DNA of 64,000 nucleotides from Ziziphus jujuba (taxonomy: Eukaryota > Streptophyta > Magnoliopsida > Rosales > Rhamnaceae): positions 23,081,001 through 23,145,000 of the forward strand of contig NC_083384.1 of the NCBI RefSeq assembly GCF_031755915.1, written 5' to 3'. Positions 23,001 through 34,647 of the stretch are shown here, piece after piece. The first letter of the stretch is position 1. Each line of letters opens with the position of its first letter. The translations under genes were made by a program, and so were the position numbers. Below the pieces are notes generated by a model. It was not told where the DNA came from. It saw nothing but the letters and a program-made list of their open reading frames with translations, and did not search any database.

Positions 23001-23689
23001 GGATATATAGAATGTAACACAAAAGGGTGGAGTCCCTCGCTGTTGGTATTGTTGTCTATCATCCTAACTTGTATAATTGACAGGACGAACACTACCTTAT
23101 CCAGAGTTGCTACAGATTGGTTATCTCTACAGCAACTACATCTCAACACCTCTGCTGCCTCCAACCTTAACCAGTGCGACCTATTGCTCCTCGTTTCTGT
23201 AAATTTCAACCCTAAGATTATAGAAACGTGTTTTTTCATCTTAGGATGGAATAAGCTTGCTTTCTCCTCGCCCTCTCAAAAGTTCAACCAAATAGTTACT
23301 GCTTTCCTTTTGAATTTTCATTTGTTAAACTAAAAGGAGCATTAGAATAAGTTCCAATCCTTCTACGACCATCTTACTATGCCTGGTTTATACTTTAGGA
23401 TTTGTCTTTGGTGTTTTTACAATTGACCGCAAATCTGAAAGTCATTTTGTGAATGTTTATTAGTGATTACCTTTTCTTTTTGATAAACTTGATTCAAAGA
23501 TTACCTAATGGTTTCATTGAGGACAGCTCTTTTCATTTTCAGCTTACAAAGTGGGACCAATTGACCCTTGCATCAGCCATGGGTCCAGCAGCCGTAGAGC
23601 TTCTGGCTACCGGACTGGAAGGTTATATTAATCAAGCAAAGCGAGTTGAGGAGTTATTTGGGAAGATTTGGCCACCTCCAAATGTGTAA
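19006..23689 (+). CDS. Plastid-targeted transaldolase-like protein, 13 exons
   Basis: Exons: 19006-19062, 19143-19260, 19402-19480, 19804-19879, 20040-20123, 20210-20314, 20419-20499, 20631-20695, 21484-21553, 21636-21713, 22164-22261, 22341-22476, 23543-23689. All introns are GT-AG and the joined frame is open for 397 residues. Transaldolase moves a dihydroxyacetone unit between sugar phosphates in the pentose phosphate pathway through a Schiff-base lysine. Residues 1-58 are Ser/Arg-rich with almost no acidic residues, as in a chloroplast transit peptide. Then come DTVVFDD (Asp81), STEVDARL (Glu158), [10 protein letters not shown] (Schiff-base Lys194), LTFVYSFAQ, FVGRVRDW (Arg243) and AVRN (Arg294). 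The Asn of the usual TTNPS motif is Ser94 here. The sequence resembles the divergent plant group I associate with Arabidopsis At1g12230. The C-terminus, KIWPPPNV, ends at 23687, before the stop. The gene model is strong; the exact catalytic activity is inferred. Confidence 0.93.
19970..20018. repeat. Long poly-T tract in transaldolase intron 4
   Basis: About 45 T in a near-continuous run, broken by two A, lies just upstream of the exon 5 acceptor (TGTAG|A at 20039/20040). It serves as a very long polypyrimidine stretch but is probably slippage-prone and length-polymorphic. Confidence 0.85.
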
Positions 23690-24364
23690 AGTGGTTCTGT
23701 GTCTCTTGGAATAAGAGGATATAATGCCCATTTTCATGGAATCTACTTTCCTTGTCCCTGTCTTTGACATTATAATTAGTTTTTAACTCTAAATAACCTT
23801 TTTTTTTCTTTTTTTTTCCTAGTCAACAAAGCAGTCAATTCTAGAAATTTGCAACAAACACACATCTTATGATCATGAATGGAATTTGCAATGGAAGAAA
23901 TGTTGGGATAAAAGAAATGCAGTTGATATTAGTTTTGCAATCTAGGATATAATGGGCATGACCATTTTAGCCAGTTCAACTGGGGTTCAGTCCCTTTGTT
24001 CTTTCTTTTGTTCTTTAGGATGGATAGAGGATTCAAATCTCGTAAAAACAAGAAACTACATCTATTTTTGGAGGATTTGGGAAAGCCAGAAATAAGCCAC
24101 TTATGTATGACGTCTTACAGAATCTGGAAAGAATCTAAAGGGAAGAGGTATTCAACTGATAATTAGTAGGAAAGCTCTTACAACATGTGAGAAGCGGAGA
24201 AAAAGCAGTTTCTTTTGCTGAAAATGTTGCAGCAGCTTTTGCGGGAAGATAATAGCAAAACGACAAAAGCATTGGCATATAGCTAATTAGCATAGTATTA
24301 AAAAAAAATTACCAATATGTATCATGCTAATTAAATTAAATATATATAAATTACAACATGTCAA
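23690..24364. other. Transaldolase 3' flank
   Basis: Presumed 3' UTR and downstream DNA. It is T-rich around 23800-23820 with no canonical AATAAA close to the stop. No further gene is seen. Confidence 0.4.
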
Positions 24365-24925
24365 AATGATGTTGCTCAAATAGGATCTAGATTCAGGATC
24401 ACTTAAATAAAGGGAACCTGGATCACAAAGCCCACGAATAGAACCTAGATCCAAAATTGCCCAAATGACATCTAGATCCATGATTGCTGAAATGAAATCT
24501 GAACTCGAGATTGCCTGAATAAATTTGGACCCTGGGTTGCTCGAAAAAGACTTAGACCCAAGATCATTTGAACATGACCTACATCCTCAATCGCCTAAAT
24601 GAGACTTGAATCTCGTATTGCCTAAGTGAATTCACGTTTAGGGTTCTACTCATATCAAAGCTATTCAAGATCCTAGTTGGGTTTAGGTGATCTAGAATAT
24701 AGGCTCCATTTGGACAATCCAAGATCCATATCATGTTTGGTCAAGTCAAGGTTTTGATTGTGTTTGGGTAATCTCACATCTTATTCCAAGTTCAAGTGAT
24801 CCCAATAACTGTGTTGCTTGGGCAATCCTATGCCTAGGTGTTGTAGTTCAATCTCGAATTCAGGTCCTTTCCTAGCAATCTTGGATTTGGGTCCATACAA
24901 TTTTGAATTCTAGTCTTGTGAATAT
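24365..24925. repeat. Inverted array of diverged 27-bp repeats (foldback-like)
   Basis: From about 24365 to 24655 a unit of roughly 27 bp recurs (core 'gattgcc(c/t)aaatga...ctagatcca'). From about 24660 to 24925 the same unit recurs in reverse-complement orientation (for example 'tttgggtaatct', 'cttgggcaatcc', 'tttggacaatccaagatcc'). Two arms of similar length made of subrepeats, head to head, are what foldback-type transposons look like. No coding frame and no clear target duplication are seen. Confidence 0.6.
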
Positions 24926-25546
24926 AGAAACATTTATTGAGGGTGAAAATTGAAACATTTATTAATGAGGAGGATAGTTATGTCTCTTTCGTAAAATTTC
25001 ATTGTTAATAAGAGTTTAAAAAGCAAAACAAAACAAAATAATTAAGGCATAATCATTATGTTCTATTAATATTTAAGATACACTTAAATCTATTAAGTTT
25101 TCTTTTATTAAAAAAAAAAAAAAAAAAAACACAAATTCAACCTACGTCTTCATCTGAATAAGATTTTCTTCTGTGTTTATCGACTACTTCTTTTGCATGC
25201 GGCATTTGTGCTTTATATGGGCAAAGACATAGAGTTCAAATTATTCACTTCATTTATCAAAATATATAAATAAGATAGCACATCTGCAACCTAAAAAAAA
25301 TAGGGATGAAAAAATGGGTTGAATATATCTAACTTGTCAACTTAGAAAGCATCTAGAACCATCGAGATGAATTGTCATGTCAAAATCAACACAACTGAAA
25401 CAACAACAATTGAATGCATGGAAATAATGAAGCAAACCTCTATTTAAATAAGCTCCACACCATATCTAACTATATGCGATGAAGTAGCCACGCATTCAGT
25501 TCTACAATGAGAAGGAGAAGACAATGATGTTTTGGATGAATGATAT

Positions 25547-25740
25547 GAGGAAGGATGAAACAACATCATTCATGAGGTAGGATGAAATGACATCATTTAT
25601 GAGGAATGATGAAATGATATCGTTTATAATGAAAGATAAAACAATGCTAAAGGATGAAAGAACATTGTGGTATGAAACGATGTTAATGGATTACTGAAGG
25701 ATTAAACAACATCAATTACGTGAAAAGATGAAATGATAGC
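25547..25740. repeat. 27-bp tandem repeat, second array
   Basis: Three near-perfect 27-bp units (gagg.aggatgaaa.. to ..atcatttat) at 25547-25573, 25574-25600 and 25601-25627 are followed by more decayed units built on 'gatgaaa' to about 25740. The period equals that of the array 0.6 kb upstream, although sequence similarity between the two is weak. Confidence 0.7.
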
Positions 25741-25794
25741 TAATTTGGATTAGTTTAGTCTAGTTGGGCCAATTTATTAAGGGATGAAATTGAC

Positions 25795-25796
<2 letters not shown>

Positions 25797-25869
<73 letters not shown>
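25797..25869. repeat. AT dinucleotide microsatellite, ~36 units
   Basis: Perfect (AT)n over about 73 bp. Comparable shorter AT/TA runs occur at 27054-27089, 31200-31228, 32381-32406, 32784-32835, 34600-34637 and 36558-36588. Confidence 0.95.
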
Positions 25870-25873
<4 letters not shown>

Positions 25874-27050
25874 TTTATGATATTTGAAAAATATTAAAGG
25901 ATGAAACACTATACTTGGCTTAAGTAATTTCTTAATAAATTTAATTGAGGCCCATGTCATCACTAAACAATATAAGGATGAAAGGAATTTTATCGCTAGG
26001 AGGATTCGTCTATAAGATAAGCGCAAGTTAGAAAACAACTTTGTGGTCTATTCTCTTTGAGGATTCTGAGTCCTATTAATACTCAAAAAAGTCAAAGACA
26101 CTATATAAACTTGATTCCTCCATTAAAACAAGGGACATTATTCTAAGCTTACATTAAACATTAGAATACTTCAAATACCTCGTTGACTTGAGGATCGAAG
26201 TGTTTTTGAATAGTACCATACTGATACCCCAAAGATCTTCATTTTCTTTCTGCTATTTTGCAGGTTTTCTAAGGAAGATTCAAATATTCATGAAAAAATC
26301 CTTTCATCCAAATTTATGCTTCAATAGATATCCTGAAGATAATTTCATAACTTGGCATTAATATGGGTGCCTCACTCAATTATCGAGTGAGAGCAAGGAA
26401 GTATTCACCAAAAAAAAGAGTTGGAGAGGGGAGAATTTTGATGGAATAAAAAAAACAAAAATACAAATAAAAAATTAAAAAGAATTAGGATTTTTGGCAA
26501 CAATGTTCTCTATAATTTTCAACATATTTGCATTTTGTATCTTTTATAATATCAAATTAACATTAACACTCTCTAAAATTTATGATTGGGCAACATCAAT
26601 GCAATGCGTTTACACAATTCTTTTGTAATTATTAAAGTGCATTTGTACTACATTGAGGAGGTTTCCCTTTCCTGTATAATTGGAACAAACAGGTATGTTC
26701 TACTTAATATATTTTAGAAGTTAAAAAAAATCATGAACAGAAGGTTTTTGAGCAATATTGCAACATTTGTAAACTTCAATGATATTAGTGGTGCTAATTT
26801 CGATACTATAGATGATAACATGCAAAAATATTGTAACTATTGGAGACATTGTTGCCAAAAACCTAAAAAGTTGTTGAAAAAAAAGAAACATATATATGGT
26901 AGGAGGAATCTAGAAACTTGGACTACGACCAAGAGGGCAAAAGTTCAAGTTCCACCATTTTGAGTCTAAAAGCTCACTCATATCTACGGTACTATGACCA
27001 GCACTCGAGATTGTGAAGGTATAGTAACCTCTACCCCTACAACATTTGTT

Positions 27051-27095
<45 letters not shown>

Positions 27096-28069
27096 GAGAG
27101 AGAGAGAGAGAGAAAGAGAGATTTAAGGATAATTTTGGTATAACTGATGAAAATAAAGTTTTAGTTTATAAAGTTTTATATAATTAATCTTTTTTAAAAA
27201 AGAGCTTTTATTAAAAACTTAATAAATGTTTATGACAGGACCCGCCCCGAAAACCCTCCCAAGATCTCCTGGATGGTCCTGTCTGGAGAAGTCCCATCGA
27301 ATAATCCCTAGAGAATATCTAATGGAATCTCACCTTAAAACGTTGATAACGAACACCAGCAATATCAATAATACCTCAATATATAAATATAAAATAAATC
27401 CACAATAGCACAAGTCCACAACTGGCCTATAGTACCATAGGCTATAACTACACACATAAATAATATGATCTCTACTGAGTCCAAAATATAGATCAGAGTA
27501 TTCTAAGAGTGTTAACAAAGTTTGGAAGTATAAATAAGTAATGAACGAGTCCGGAAAGATAAAGGTAAGATAAAAAAAGATAAATACTGCTGCTGTCGCA
27601 GAAGAACAAAGTGACAACTGAGCGCAAGGTAGATTTTTACTAACTGCCTGGGCTTAGGGAAACGAATTTAAAACAAATAAAATGTGAGATAAAGAAATCT
27701 CAGTGAGTGGCATGATATAATAGAAAAATAATAATTTATTTCCATAAAAATATTTCTTTTAAGACCTCTTGTTACACTCGTTTGAAAAGTTTCCCGTTTA
27801 AAAATCATTTCACAAAATCCGAACTTGTACCCCTATTTAATATCATAAAATCGATACTCAAAAGTATAAAGTAAATGATCATTGTAATATTATAAAATGT
27901 CTTAATCAAAATATAAACATTGAGCATAAAATTTTATAAACGCAGTTCCACAAAATAAATATAAAAGCACAGTAATAACCACAATATTTGAAAACCAATA
28001 ATATACTCAAACGTATACAATGTACCATTCGATATACTAATTTGTAAACCGTGGAATACACCCCCTCAT

Positions 28070-28485
28070 TGTAACAGCCCAGACCACCCGCATGCGATAT
28101 TGTCCGCTTTGGGCCCGGCCCGCACGGTTTTGCTCTTCCTGACCCCAGAACAACGGTGAGTCACAGAAAAAGGCCTCGCAAGGGAAAGGTATCCACACCC
28201 ATTTATATGGCATGCTTCGTTCCCCTTTCCAACCGATGTGGGATGTTACAATCCACCCTCCTTAGGGCCCAGCGTCTTCGCTGGCACACCGATCCGGGTC
28301 CGGCTCTGATACCACTGTAATGGCCCAGTCCACCCGCATCAAGATATTGTCCTCTTTGGCCCAGGGTTCACTCCTTCTCTCCCCCCGGCCTCAAGGTTTT
28401 GTCAAAACGCGTCTTGAAGGGAGAGGTGTCCACAGCCTTATAAAGACCGCTTCGTGCCCCTTTCCAACCGATGTGGGATGTTATA
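28070..28485 (-). mobile_element. Complete TRIM retrotransposon with 5-bp target duplication
   Basis: Terminal-repeat retrotransposon in miniature, 416 bp. LTRs lie at 28070-28250 (181 bp) and 28316-28485 (170 bp). On the - strand both begin TGTAACATCCCACATCGG or (A/T)TAACATCCC and end GGGC(T/C)(G/A)TTACA. The 65-bp interior holds a primer-binding site one base after the 5' LTR (TGGTATCAGAGCCGG on the - strand, complementary to 28300-28314) and a purine tract (AAGGAGGGTGGA) before the 3' LTR. CTCAT occurs immediately outside both ends (28065-28069 and 28486-28490). It encodes nothing and must have been mobilised in trans. Confidence 0.9.
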
Positions 28486-28518
28486 CTCATGATCTTCAAT
28501 ATATGAAATGTGTCATGG

Positions 28519-28868
28519 AAATAATAAATCGTCGAGACGTACCCAACTTCAAGGCCCGTGGCAACAATGAACCATTAGATGAAACCAACCTCACGCCAGT
28601 GTGGCAATAATAAACCGTCGGATAAACTCGATCTCACGATCCGTGGTAATAATAAACTGTTGGATGAAACCAACCTCACAGCATCGTGGCAATAATAAAC
28701 TGTTAGATAATCTCGATCTCACGATCCATGGTAATAATAAACCATTGGTTGAAACCAACCTCACAGCACCTTGGCAATACTAAACCGTCGGTTAAACCCG
28801 ATCTCACAGTTCGTGGCAATAATAAACCGTTGAGTGGAACCAACCTCACGGTATAGTGGCAAACCCAG
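28519..28868. repeat. ~42.5-bp tandem repeat with alternating (85-bp) units
   Basis: About eight units start with variants of 'caataataaaccgt' at 28605, 28647, 28690, 28732, 28775, 28817 and 28860, i.e. 42-43 bp apart. Units alternate between a 'gaaaccaacctcac' type and a 'aaactcgatctcacgatcc' type, giving an 85-bp dimer period. The array lies within the putative long LTR just beyond the nested TRIM. Confidence 0.85.
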
Positions 28869-30673
28869 CGCGCTGTAATATAATACTGAATCGAAACTCT
28901 GATACTATATGGTACATCAATTAAAAATAACCAATACAGTATCCTTAAAACAATATTGTAAGATCATATGTACTTTTCCAAATGATACTGTATCATAAAT
29001 CATAATTTAATATTTAAATTCCACCGCTTATTTAAATATTCCAAAATTTTCAAAACATCAGTTCATGCTAAAATTAGAAATACCACAGTGAAATATATTC
29101 ATCATAAACCAATTTTAAGCACATAAAATTTTAAAATATTTGAACATACTTAAAATCATATGATTTTCAATATGCTTTCTCAACCAAATATCTCCAAAAT
29201 GATTTAAAACCTCCATTCAAATACCAAGATATTTAAATATCACAAGTTTATTTATAAACTCATTAGAATTGGAAATCATTTAAAATATTGTCAAAAGTCA
29301 CATAAAATAATAATACATATATGTGGAAGCAAATATTTATATATGCATAAAACAAATATTTCAATCAAGTGGTATATACGTAAAATATTCAAAGCACATA
29401 TATAGTACTATATAACCAAAATATTTTAAACTGATATAACCACTCACAGTATTGTAGATGCTCATCCCTATTCTTCTGCAGGATTGTCTCCAGGCTCAAT
29501 TCGAGTGCCTGAAATATAGTAAAATATTTTTTAGACTCCAAATAACTAAACCAAGGATACTTGTATGACCCATATGTCTTAAAACAATTTATGGTACTAT
29601 AAAATTATATAAATTGGACACCGAATAATCCAATTATATCGCGTACCCTTAGGATCTGGTATCCAAAATTAGGGATTTTCATCCGAAACCTAATCTTTCA
29701 AAATTGAACCTTATAATGGGTCCTAATAATATTTAATTTCACTAATCTAACTTTAATTTTGTCCAATTTAACCAATTTTGTCCAAACACAGTCCAAATTT
29801 ATTCGAAAATTAACTAATTGACCCAAAAATGGAAATATTACCAAATGACCTCCAAAATTCATAAAATTTATATCCTTGGAAAGCCCAAGAGATAAGGAAC
29901 CCACAATATGCTCACCTCAATCCAAAGATTTCCTTCGGTGGCCCGAAAACTTGGTTGAAGCTTCGGCCAAACTTTCCATCGTCGTATCTCTCAAATGGTG
30001 AGGAATCTAGGCAAAGGAACCATGTAAATGAGTTCAAAAGGTCCAAAAATGGTAGAACAGGTCTATGGGTTGGCTTGAAAACGCTGAAAAATGTGAAAAT
30101 TCGGTGACCCACCTCGTCGCTCGCAGTACCCATTGCCAGCCAATTCCGGGCGCATCCGGCCGCCGTTCCCCGTGAAATTTCACGACCAAGCTTACCTCGA
30201 CGTGGGCTTACTCCATGACTGGAGTGTGTACAAGGTTGGTGGCCAGAATAGACAAAAATGGCGATCACCCAGTTCGTTGTTAAACGGGTTGATCCAGTTT
30301 GAATCCACGGGTCTTAGGGGAGAATTTGTCGGATTTTGGGGATGAAATGGATATTTTGGGCTTTGGTTTCCTATTTGGTATGATTATGAGGTTTATATAG
30401 ATCCTTGGATCACTAACAAACAAAAACTGAGGACTGGTTTGGACACTGATATAAAACTTATGTTTAAAAATTTTCAGAACCAGAACTTTTTATCCGTAAC
30501 TCAGAATTTGGCGTGCCACCAGTCTATGAACTCATATCGACAAAATCTACACAATAGTATCTCAATCAAACCAAAAATATTGATCATTGAAAAAGTCAAC
30601 TTAAACCCATTTATTATTCACTTGGTCAAACTTATTAAAACATGTGTATTTTGTTACGGGTTGTTACAATTTA

Positions 30674-31202
30674 GCTGTAAATAAAAAAAGGTATATTAAA
30701 TGCTCAATGAGTTTCCATATAAGCTAAAAAAATTGTATTAAATACTTATTGAGTTTCCTTATAAGCTAAAAAAAAAAATTTAAAAATATAAAATTTGAGT
30801 TTCTCTAAAATAGTTTTAAAAAATTATTTTTTTATCAACAAGTACTTATTGACTTTTGGTAAATACTTTTATTTTTTTAGCAAAAGAGTTTTTAACCTTC
30901 AAGTAGAGCTTTTAACTCAAAAAAAGACTCTTCCAAGCAGACACTAAGTCTCCTATCAAGGAACCCCTAATTTAATTAAATCAGAGGTGTTTATGAGGCA
31001 GAAATTTAACCATTAAATAAAGTGATAATTAATTTATCAATTTAAATGTAAACCATATATATAATATAGCAACCCTTAGCTTGTTATGAAAGAATTCCTT
31101 ATTTAGTAAAGTTAAGGATTCTTTGACTAGAAAATTCTTATATATATGTATATATATATATTAATAGGAGGCGATATAATCATAAGCTAAATTTCAAAAT
31201 GC

Positions 31203-31233
<31 letters not shown>

Positions 31234-32374
31234 GTCAATTAGACTTTATACCCTTAATTCATAGAATTCATATTTAGGACCTCGATTTTCGAAAATAACA
31301 ATATAGGTTTTTATTAATTTTTAAATTTATTGCAAATTAGTCTGATTCTTAATTTTGACCAAAAAAATTAATAACAATTTCATCTAGAAATTTGTAATAA
31401 AGTTTGTGAGCATAAATATTAGACTGTTGATCAATGAGAAGAAAACAGATCTATTATCAATTTATTTGGTCAATTAAAATTGGAAATTACACCAATTTAC
31501 AAATTTAAAATTTATAAGACCTAAATTATAAAATCCTACAAATCAAAGATACCAAAGTTCAATTAGCCTAAAAATATATATTAGAAGTCGGTGGTTTAAT
31601 GGTAAGCTGAATTTTAATCTCTGCATGCATGCATCTATCTGAATAAAATAAATATAAGAACAAAAATTGCAGTTCAAATGTTCTGTAACTTTGTTGCAGG
31701 GCCTAATTTCATGCACTGACAGAATCTTAGACAATTTGTTTTCAAATCATTTTAATTCACCGACAATTATTAGTCCGACACTGTTGCACATGTGCAACTT
31801 ACAACTGATAACATGCTTGATATCTTCTTCCTGATCAATCAGTTACCAGAGCCTTGCCTAGAATTTCCGATATATGATATTCCTGATTCTCAATAACAAA
31901 CGAAAAAAATAGCATGCTCTTTGTTTCCTTGAGCTTTTTTTTTTTTTTTTTCCTAGAAAAAATTTATTTTTGATAGTATCATAGGCATAGAGTCAGAAAT
32001 CATGTGCCAGATAGCATAGCAGTATGGAACTTTTTGAGTCACTAATAAAACTGATCAAAACTCTCGAAATATAACTTTTAAATTTGCAGATATAAGTTAG
32101 GTTCATAGTATTTTGCAAAGAAATAAAATATAATTATAATATCCTTACACATTTATTTTCTTATGTTAAGAAAGTCAATATGGTATGTATTTTTTTGATC
32201 TAGTGGGCTAATAAGATCCATAATATTAAATGGGAGCAACAGAGAAAGGCAAGAAATTTTCAGTTTATTTTATCCATGATTTTTACTGACTCATCGATGA
32301 TTTGCCAACTATTATCCCTATGTAGTCCACCATAATACAGTACGAGCTACATAGTCCACTAAAATTAATACTAT

Positions 32375-32406
<32 letters not shown>

Positions 32407-32540
32407 CCATATAATAGGAAAAGAAATGATTGGGAATATTCACAACATAAAGTTGGGAACATACTAATTAATTAATGTATTGAGATCCACCTCAATTAAT
32501 AATTTAAAAACTAAAAATCAAATTAGACAAATGACAAATC
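30674..32540. other. AT-rich intergenic DNA
   Basis: No coding signature. TA microsatellites and poly-A/T tracts occur. Near 30700-30780 a short segment ('tattaaat.ctcaatgagtttcc.tataagct') is repeated in tandem. Confidence 0.5.
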
Positions 32541-32543
32541 TTA

Positions 32544-32776
32544 GAATCTATTTGGCCATATTTTATGTTTTCTGTTTTGAAATATTGTTTTCAAAATAGA
32601 GAATAGAAAATTATTTTCTGTTATGTAATGAAAACAAAGAGTATTTGGCCATTAATACTTAAAAATAATTTTCAAAACTAAAAGCTAGAAAACATGTTTG
32701 GCTAAATAATTTTTAAATTTTTTTAAAAAAAATTTTCATTTTTTTCTACTTTTTTTTTTTTAACATACAAGAACCT

Positions 32777-32839
<63 letters not shown>

Positions 32840-33786
32840 GTATTCATTCACATATTAATGCATAATATATATAAAATATATATCAAAATATAATATAACA
32901 TTTATTTTCTATTGAATTTTTTTAATTATTATTAATTGATTAGCATTATATATAATATTTATAGCTATATATTTTTTTGAGAATATTTCATCTAAACTCA
33001 CAGGTTTGCATTAATTTTAATTTAGCCTCTCAGATTTTGAAAATTACAACTGGGACTATTATAAGGGATGTAAATGAAATTATTTTGAAGGGTGTGAATG
33101 AAATAATAGGAAATAAAAATGAAAACTGTTTGAAACCTGAGAGGAGATAATAACATTTTTTTATTATATATATTTAATTTTTCATTGATTTATAGTTGGC
33201 TTTTTAGAACTACGTCTTTCCACTCCTTATATGATTAACAGTTGTTCCACATTATCAGTCAATTATCTTTTCATTAATTAATTTTTAAACCTTATTGATA
33301 TTATACAATATATGTTATTAATTTTTTAATGTGAGTTTCAAGCAAATAAATTCATGTGTATACATAAATAAAATAACTATTGGGACTTGGGATTTTGCAT
33401 TAATTAAAAAAATAAAATTCTACAAGTCTAACCTAATATTTCCAACTATAAACATCCATAAAATCTCATATTAGCATAATAATAAAACAACTAACTTTTA
33501 TATGTTATAAACATAGTCAAACCACATGTTTAGACCTTCTTGATACTGTTGCAGAGGAAAGGTAAAAGCAAAAATAAACAATGAAAAGGAAAAAAATAAA
33601 TACAATAGGAGATAAAGAGAAATAAAAAATGGAGATAAGGAAAAAAAAATAACTTATAGAAAAACAAAAAAACGAAGAAAAAGAAAAAGTAAAAATTGAA
33701 AAAAAAAATCTGATAGAAATGGAAAATAAGAAAAAAAAATAATGGAATAAAGGAAAAATGAAAAATTAGGAAAAAAAACAAAATAG

Positions 33787-33822
<36 letters not shown>

Positions 33823-34441
33823 TTTATAAGGAAAAGACGAAAAATAAAGAAAAAGAACAAAATAGCAAAATAAATAATTGATATAATAAATATTTATCCA
33901 AAAAAATTGATAAAAAAAAGTAAGATAAAAAAAATAAAAAATAAAAAAACTAATTGGTATATAAAGAAGGAAAGGAATATAAAAAATAATTGGTGTAACT
34001 TATAAAGGATTAAAAAAAAAAAGAATAATTATTTTTTAAAGTTGTTCTATTAAAAAAAATTAAAGTTCTATTAAAAAAAATTAAAAGAGAAAAAGATAAA
34101 AAAATAAGAAAATTTAATTGGATATATTTATCAATGCATAATATTCTATTTTTCTTTCTCTAACATATTTTAAAGAATTGAAGTAATGTTTTCTCTTTAC
34201 AACTTTCTTTCTATAAGATAGAGAAACGATGAAGAAAACAAATTAAAATAATATATTTTTTATTATTTTCAAAACAGATGAAAATATCATTTTATTGTTT
34301 TTCAATTTTTATTTTTTTTCATTTGTTTTCTAGAACTATTTTTGAAAACTAATGGTCAAACAAGTGATCTTTTATTTTAAAAACAGTCTTCTGTTTTACA
34401 GAACAAAAAACTATTTTAAAAACAGATGGCCAAATAAATCC
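32544..34441. mobile_element. Second PIF/Harbinger-like non-autonomous element
   Basis: The left end GAATCTATTTGGCCAT and the inverted right end GGATTTATTTGGCCAT match at 14 of 16 bases, flanked on both sides by TTA (32541-32543 and 34442-34444). Length 1898 bp. Further inside, both arms carry 'ttttctgtttt..aaaacagt'-type sequences. The interior is purine-rich and repetitive with TA and GA microsatellites (GA run at 33791-33819) and no transposase. Confidence 0.65.
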
Positions 34442-34445
34442 TTAG

Positions 34446-34593
34446 CATTTGCTATGTCAAATATAGATTTGCATTATATGATAGAAACTACGTTTTCCAA
34501 CATATCAAAATTATACATGTATTAATTGGATGATATTGCAAATTGGCCTCTACCTATGGTTGGTAGGAGGAATAGAACAAGAGGGGAGGAAAA

Positions 34594-34647
<54 letters not shown>

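Larger units (their letters stand above)
27233..30668 (-). repeat. Probable 3.4-kb solo LTR (Ty3/gypsy, long-LTR type)
   Basis: On the - strand it begins TGTAACAACCCGTAACA (right edge 30668) and ends GGGCGGGTCCTGTCA (left edge 27233), giving TG...CA. The five bases flanking the left edge (gttta) and right edge (attta) agree at four positions, a plausible decayed target duplication. There is no primer-binding site or pol sequence inside, so it is a lone LTR or a LTR-like non-coding unit. Long LTRs starting TGTAAC are typical of Tekay/Del chromoviruses, but the family is inferred. It contains a nested TRIM and a tandem array. Confidence 0.5.

Noticed and set aside
28519..28868. CRISPR-like regularly spaced repeats
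   Set aside because: Units are contiguous diverged tandem repeats without unique spacers, in a plant nuclear context.
29912..30345. Overlapping open frames of 118 aa (-) and 70 aa (+)
   Set aside because: They fall inside the putative non-coding LTR, in its locally GC-richer part; no homology recognised.
33530..33860. Phe-rich open frames on the - strand
   Set aside because: Produced by purine-rich simple sequence within the Harbinger-like element.
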